9,926 nt of DNA from Candidatus Poribacteria bacterium (GTDB taxonomy: Bacteria; Poribacteria; WGA-4E; WGA-3G). This document shows, piece by piece, positions 7,841-9,926 of this stretch. Position 1 is the stretch's first letter. The number at the start of each line of letters is the position of its first letter. The notes beneath the pieces were generated by a model. That model saw nothing but the letters and a program-made list of their open reading frames with translations. It searched no databases and had not been told where the DNA came from. The translations under genes and the position numbers were made by a program. The stretch lies in assembly GCA_009845505.1 (NCBI GenBank), contig VXZL01000618.1, positions 1 to 9,926 of the forward strand, given 5' to 3'.

Positions 7841-9829
7841 TTGGCGAGAGAAAGAGTATCACAAGCAGATGAATGGCAAGCTTGGGCGCAGCGATACGAC
7901 ATTGAAGGCGGTATCCGTACCTTTGAGTCGGGGCTAACGGTCAAGGTGTTTGTTGGCGCACTTTTCGTTGGCTTGCTGATGATGCCTGGCTCCATCTATC
8001 TCAGTTACGTATCCGGTCAATCTGGGGCTGAAGCGGCACCTTGGGTTGCCGTTATTCTATTCACTGAACTCGCGCGGCGTTCCTTCACAACTGCCCGGCG
8101 ACAGGAGCTCTATATGCTTCTCGGATTAACCGGAGCCGCTGTCGGCAGTGGAATGCAGTACCGGAACTTTATCTGGTACGCCTACTTTATCAATACACCC
8201 CAGGCAGCTTCCTACGAAATCGCCGATAAAATTCCAGAGTGGATTGTGCCTGCCGGTAATTCTGTCGGTGTACTTACGCGCAGCCTGCTGCATCCAGACT
8301 GGTTTCTGCCTATTGCTATCTACCTTGCCGGAAAGCTGCTCGGCACGTTGCGATTCGTTAGCGGACAATATATTTTGTTCCGACTCACGGCGGACCTCGA
8401 GCGGCTCCCATATCCAATGGCACCAATTGCCGCACAAGGCGCAACCGCACTTGCAGAAACAACAGGGAAAGAAGAGACATGGCGATGGCGCGTATTCTCT
8501 ATCGGCTCCATGGCTGGGTTAATTTGGGGATTCCTCTATATCGGGGTGCCTTCATTGACTGGGGTCATGATGAGCCAACCGATTCAGATCTTGAAAATCC
8601 CGTGGATAGATTTCACACAGAGCATCGAAGGTTTCGCACCAACAGGGGTCTTCGCTTTCCGAACCGATTTCGGACAGATGCTCATCGGGTTCGTGATGCC
8701 ATTCCCGATTATCATGTCAGAATTCGTAACCGCAATGGCATCGCAATTTATCTTGAACCCACAAATCCTATATCGGTATGAGATTCTCCATCAATGGAAC
8801 CCAGGACTGGATGTCCGGGGTGTTACTTTATTCAACAACCTGGATTTCTGGTTTAGCTACGGCATGGGTAAATCCTTTAGCCTCGCTGTCGTCGGTATGG
8901 CTGCTTCGATTCCGATGCTCTTCAAACTACGGAAGGCTCAGAAAAGAGCAGGCGAACGCGGTTCCTTCGCAACGCCTCCAAATCGAGGCGATTTCCCGAT
9001 ATGGTTGATGGGCTTAATGTGGCTCGTTGGTATGGCTGGATTCGTTTGGCTTATTCATTGGATGGTCCCGAATTTCCCACTCAGTTTCTTGATCGGCTAC
9101 GCATTCTTGTACACACCGATTAATTCCTATATCACGGCGCGAACTTTCGGGGTTCTCGGACGAGACCTTTTTGAAATCCCATACCTGCACGAAATCACAT
9201 TTATCTTGAGTCGCTACGAAGAGATAGACATCTGGTTTGCACCACTACCAGACGAGGATTATGGACGTGGCACACAGGGGTGGCGCGTGCTCGAATTGAC
9301 TGGCACAACCTTTACCTCAAACCTGGCAGGTACGCTGCTAATTATGCCGATTTTGCTCGTCAGTGGAATTGTCGTCCTCCACTTTATCTGGAAGATCGCT
9401 CCGATCCCGAGTGCACAGTACCCGTTCGCACAGATGATGTGGCCCATTAACGCTACAAACGAAGCACTCTGGAAAACATCGCTACGGGACGGAAACAGCG
9501 AAATGCTTCAGGCGATTCGCGGCGATTATGTCTCCGCAGGATTTACCTCAAGCCTTGCCCTCTATGGTATGCTGTGGGTCTTTAAATTACCTTCAATGTG
9601 GTTTTACGGTATCGTTGGGGGTATCGGGGCAGACCCAGGCAGTATGGTTGCCCGATTACTCGGCGCAATTATCGGGCGGTTCTACATGATTAAACGATTC
9701 GGAATGAGACGCTGGTATATGTTCAATCCGGTACTTGCAGCAGGATTCGCCTGCGGAGTCGGTCTCATCGGTATGGGAACCGTTGCGATCGCGCTTGTCT
9801 CAAAAGCCGTAATCGTCAAACCGTTTTAG
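7841..9829 (+). CDS. OPT-like (oligopeptide transporter-like) polytopic membrane protein
   Basis: The product is 662 residues with a TTG start. It has many hydrophobic segments, roughly at residues 33-55, 66-76, 91-103, 155-180, 217-241, 278-303, 342-361, 385-409, 413-430, 493-518, 567-583, 586-612 and 630-656. Several blocks recall the OPT family: the opening GLTVKVFVGALFVGLL, the central FRLTADLERLPYPMAPIAAQGA at 180-201 (matching the OPT pattern of a helix followed by LPFPSG-like residues and a conserved Ala/Glu stretch), and the ending GADPGSMVARLLGAIIGRF followed by FNPVLAAGFACGVGL. OPT proteins are secondary importers of oligopeptides or of metal-chelate compounds, working in the inner membrane with the proton gradient. 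The substrate here cannot be told. Likenesses are in motifs rather than close identity, so it may belong to a divergent OPT-related group, often labelled peptide transporter in such genomes. An aromatic, polar stretch at 519-560 (QYPFAQMMWPINATNEALW) is probably an extramembrane loop. It is the last gene of the run; no strong terminator follows. Confidence 0.82.
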   Translation: MARERVSQADEWQAWAQRYDIEGGIRTFESGLTVKVFVGALFVGLLMMPGSIYLSYVSGQSGAEAAPWVAVILFTELARRSFTTARRQELYMLLGLTGAAVGSGMQYRNFIWYAYFINTPQAASYEIADKIPEWIVPAGNSVGVLTRSLLHPDWFLPIAIYLAGKLLGTLRFVSGQYILFRLTADLERLPYPMAPIAAQGATALAETTGKEETWRWRVFSIGSMAGLIWGFLYIGVPSLTGVMMSQPIQILKIPWIDFTQSIEGFAPTGVFAFRTDFGQMLIGFVMPFPIIMSEFVTAMASQFILNPQILYRYEILHQWNPGLDVRGVTLFNNLDFWFSYGMGKSFSLAVVGMAASIPMLFKLRKAQKRAGERGSFATPPNRGDFPIWLMGLMWLVGMAGFVWLIHWMVPNFPLSFLIGYAFLYTPINSYITARTFGVLGRDLFEIPYLHEITFILSRYEEIDIWFAPLPDEDYGRGTQGWRVLELTGTTFTSNLAGTLLIMPILLVSGIVVLHFIWKIAPIPSAQYPFAQMMWPINATNEALWKTSLRDGNSEMLQAIRGDYVSAGFTSSLALYGMLWVFKLPSMWFYGIVGGIGADPGSMVARLLGAIIGRFYMIKRFGMRRWYMFNPVLAAGFACGVGLIGMGTVAIALVSKAVIVKPF

Positions 9830-9833
9830 GGAG

Positions 9834-9917
9834 TCTTGGTTCTTGGTTATAAGTTAAGAGGCGTATTGTTACCGAAAACCTTCTTAACTTATAACTTATA
9901 ACCTATAACTTATAACC
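9834..9917 (+). repeat. Inverted-repeat element with heptamer tandem repeats, third gap
   Basis: Two TCTTGGT units (9834-9847) are followed by TATAAGT. Bases 9846-9859 are the exact reverse complement of 9882-9895, giving 14-bp arms around a 22-base loop. The right arm continues into four heptamers, ACTTATA, ACTTATA, ACCTATA and ACTTATA (9887-9914). The hairpin is AT-rich and lacks a following T run, so it is a poor intrinsic terminator. It looks like a small repeat element, possibly of the same kind as the copies in the other two gaps though with a different unit sequence. Confidence 0.75.
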
Positions 9918-9920
9918 ACT

Positions 9921-9926
9921 ATGGAC
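9921..9926 (+). other. Possible start of a further gene, cut by the window end
   Basis: An ATG at 9921 follows the heptamer repeat by three bases, as the ATG of the small gene follows its own repeat by three bases. Only two codons are visible and no Shine-Dalgarno sequence precedes it. This is a note of a possibility, not a gene call. Confidence 0.15.

Noticed and set aside
7348..7995. Open frame of 215 codons on the minus strand across the small gene
   Set aside because: It is antisense to the ends of two well-supported genes and to the whole small gene. Its product is rich in Ser, Cys and Arg with no recognisable domain, as expected of a shadow frame.
9846..9895. Intrinsic terminator after the OPT-like gene
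   Set aside because: The stem is AT-rich with a 22-base loop and no T run follows; the heptamer tandem continuing through the right arm fits a repeat element better.

Overview
The window is about 9.9 kb, almost all coding on the + strand, of moderate GC, and it holds three complete genes in tandem. First is a giant fused membrane protein of about 2,450 residues. Second is a 62-residue protein with two membrane segments. Third is a 662-residue polytopic transporter resembling the oligopeptide transporter (OPT) family. No rRNA, tRNA, CRISPR array, transposase or phage gene is visible. The protein style suggests an uncultured marine or sponge-associated bacterium, with Candidatus Poribacteria my best guess. 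That guess rests on the M28-like/FtsX fusion, the OPT-like neighbour and the short degenerate heptamer repeats between genes. It comes from recognition, not from a search.

Region by region: 1-129 is a leader with a purine-rich ribosome binding site. 130-7485 encodes the giant protein: an N-terminal signal sequence, then about 1,600 residues predicted to be outside the membrane, then seven membrane segments including an FtsX/MacB-type permease core, then a cytoplasmic tail. The outer part is built on an M28 metallopeptidase-like fold with a PA-like insert, but most of the expected zinc-binding and catalytic residues are replaced, so it looks like a pseudo-peptidase. Several modules are nested in it. 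One LysM-like module sits in the PA-like part. A second LysM-like module is itself split by three DGIDNxxDGxxDE calcium-loop-like repeats. A segment of roughly 500 residues, highly charged and helix-rich, sits between two M28 sequence blocks. 7541-7729 encodes the small membrane protein and 7841-9829 (TTG start) the OPT-like transporter.

All three gaps downstream of the genes carry short tandem repeats with a 7-bp period and the shared pattern NCNNATA. Two of them also have an inverted arm that could form a hairpin. One repeat lies between a good Shine-Dalgarno sequence and the start codon of the small gene.

How the genes may work together is inference. FtsX-type permeases normally pair with an ABC ATPase and pass its cycle to outer domains rather than carry a solute. 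The ectodomain here combines wall-binding-like LysM modules with a long helical rod, which recalls the coiled-coil partners of FtsEX. No ATPase is encoded in the window, so one would have to be supplied from elsewhere. The OPT-like gene downstream raises the possibility of a link between cell-wall or peptide sensing and peptide uptake, but nothing here proves it.
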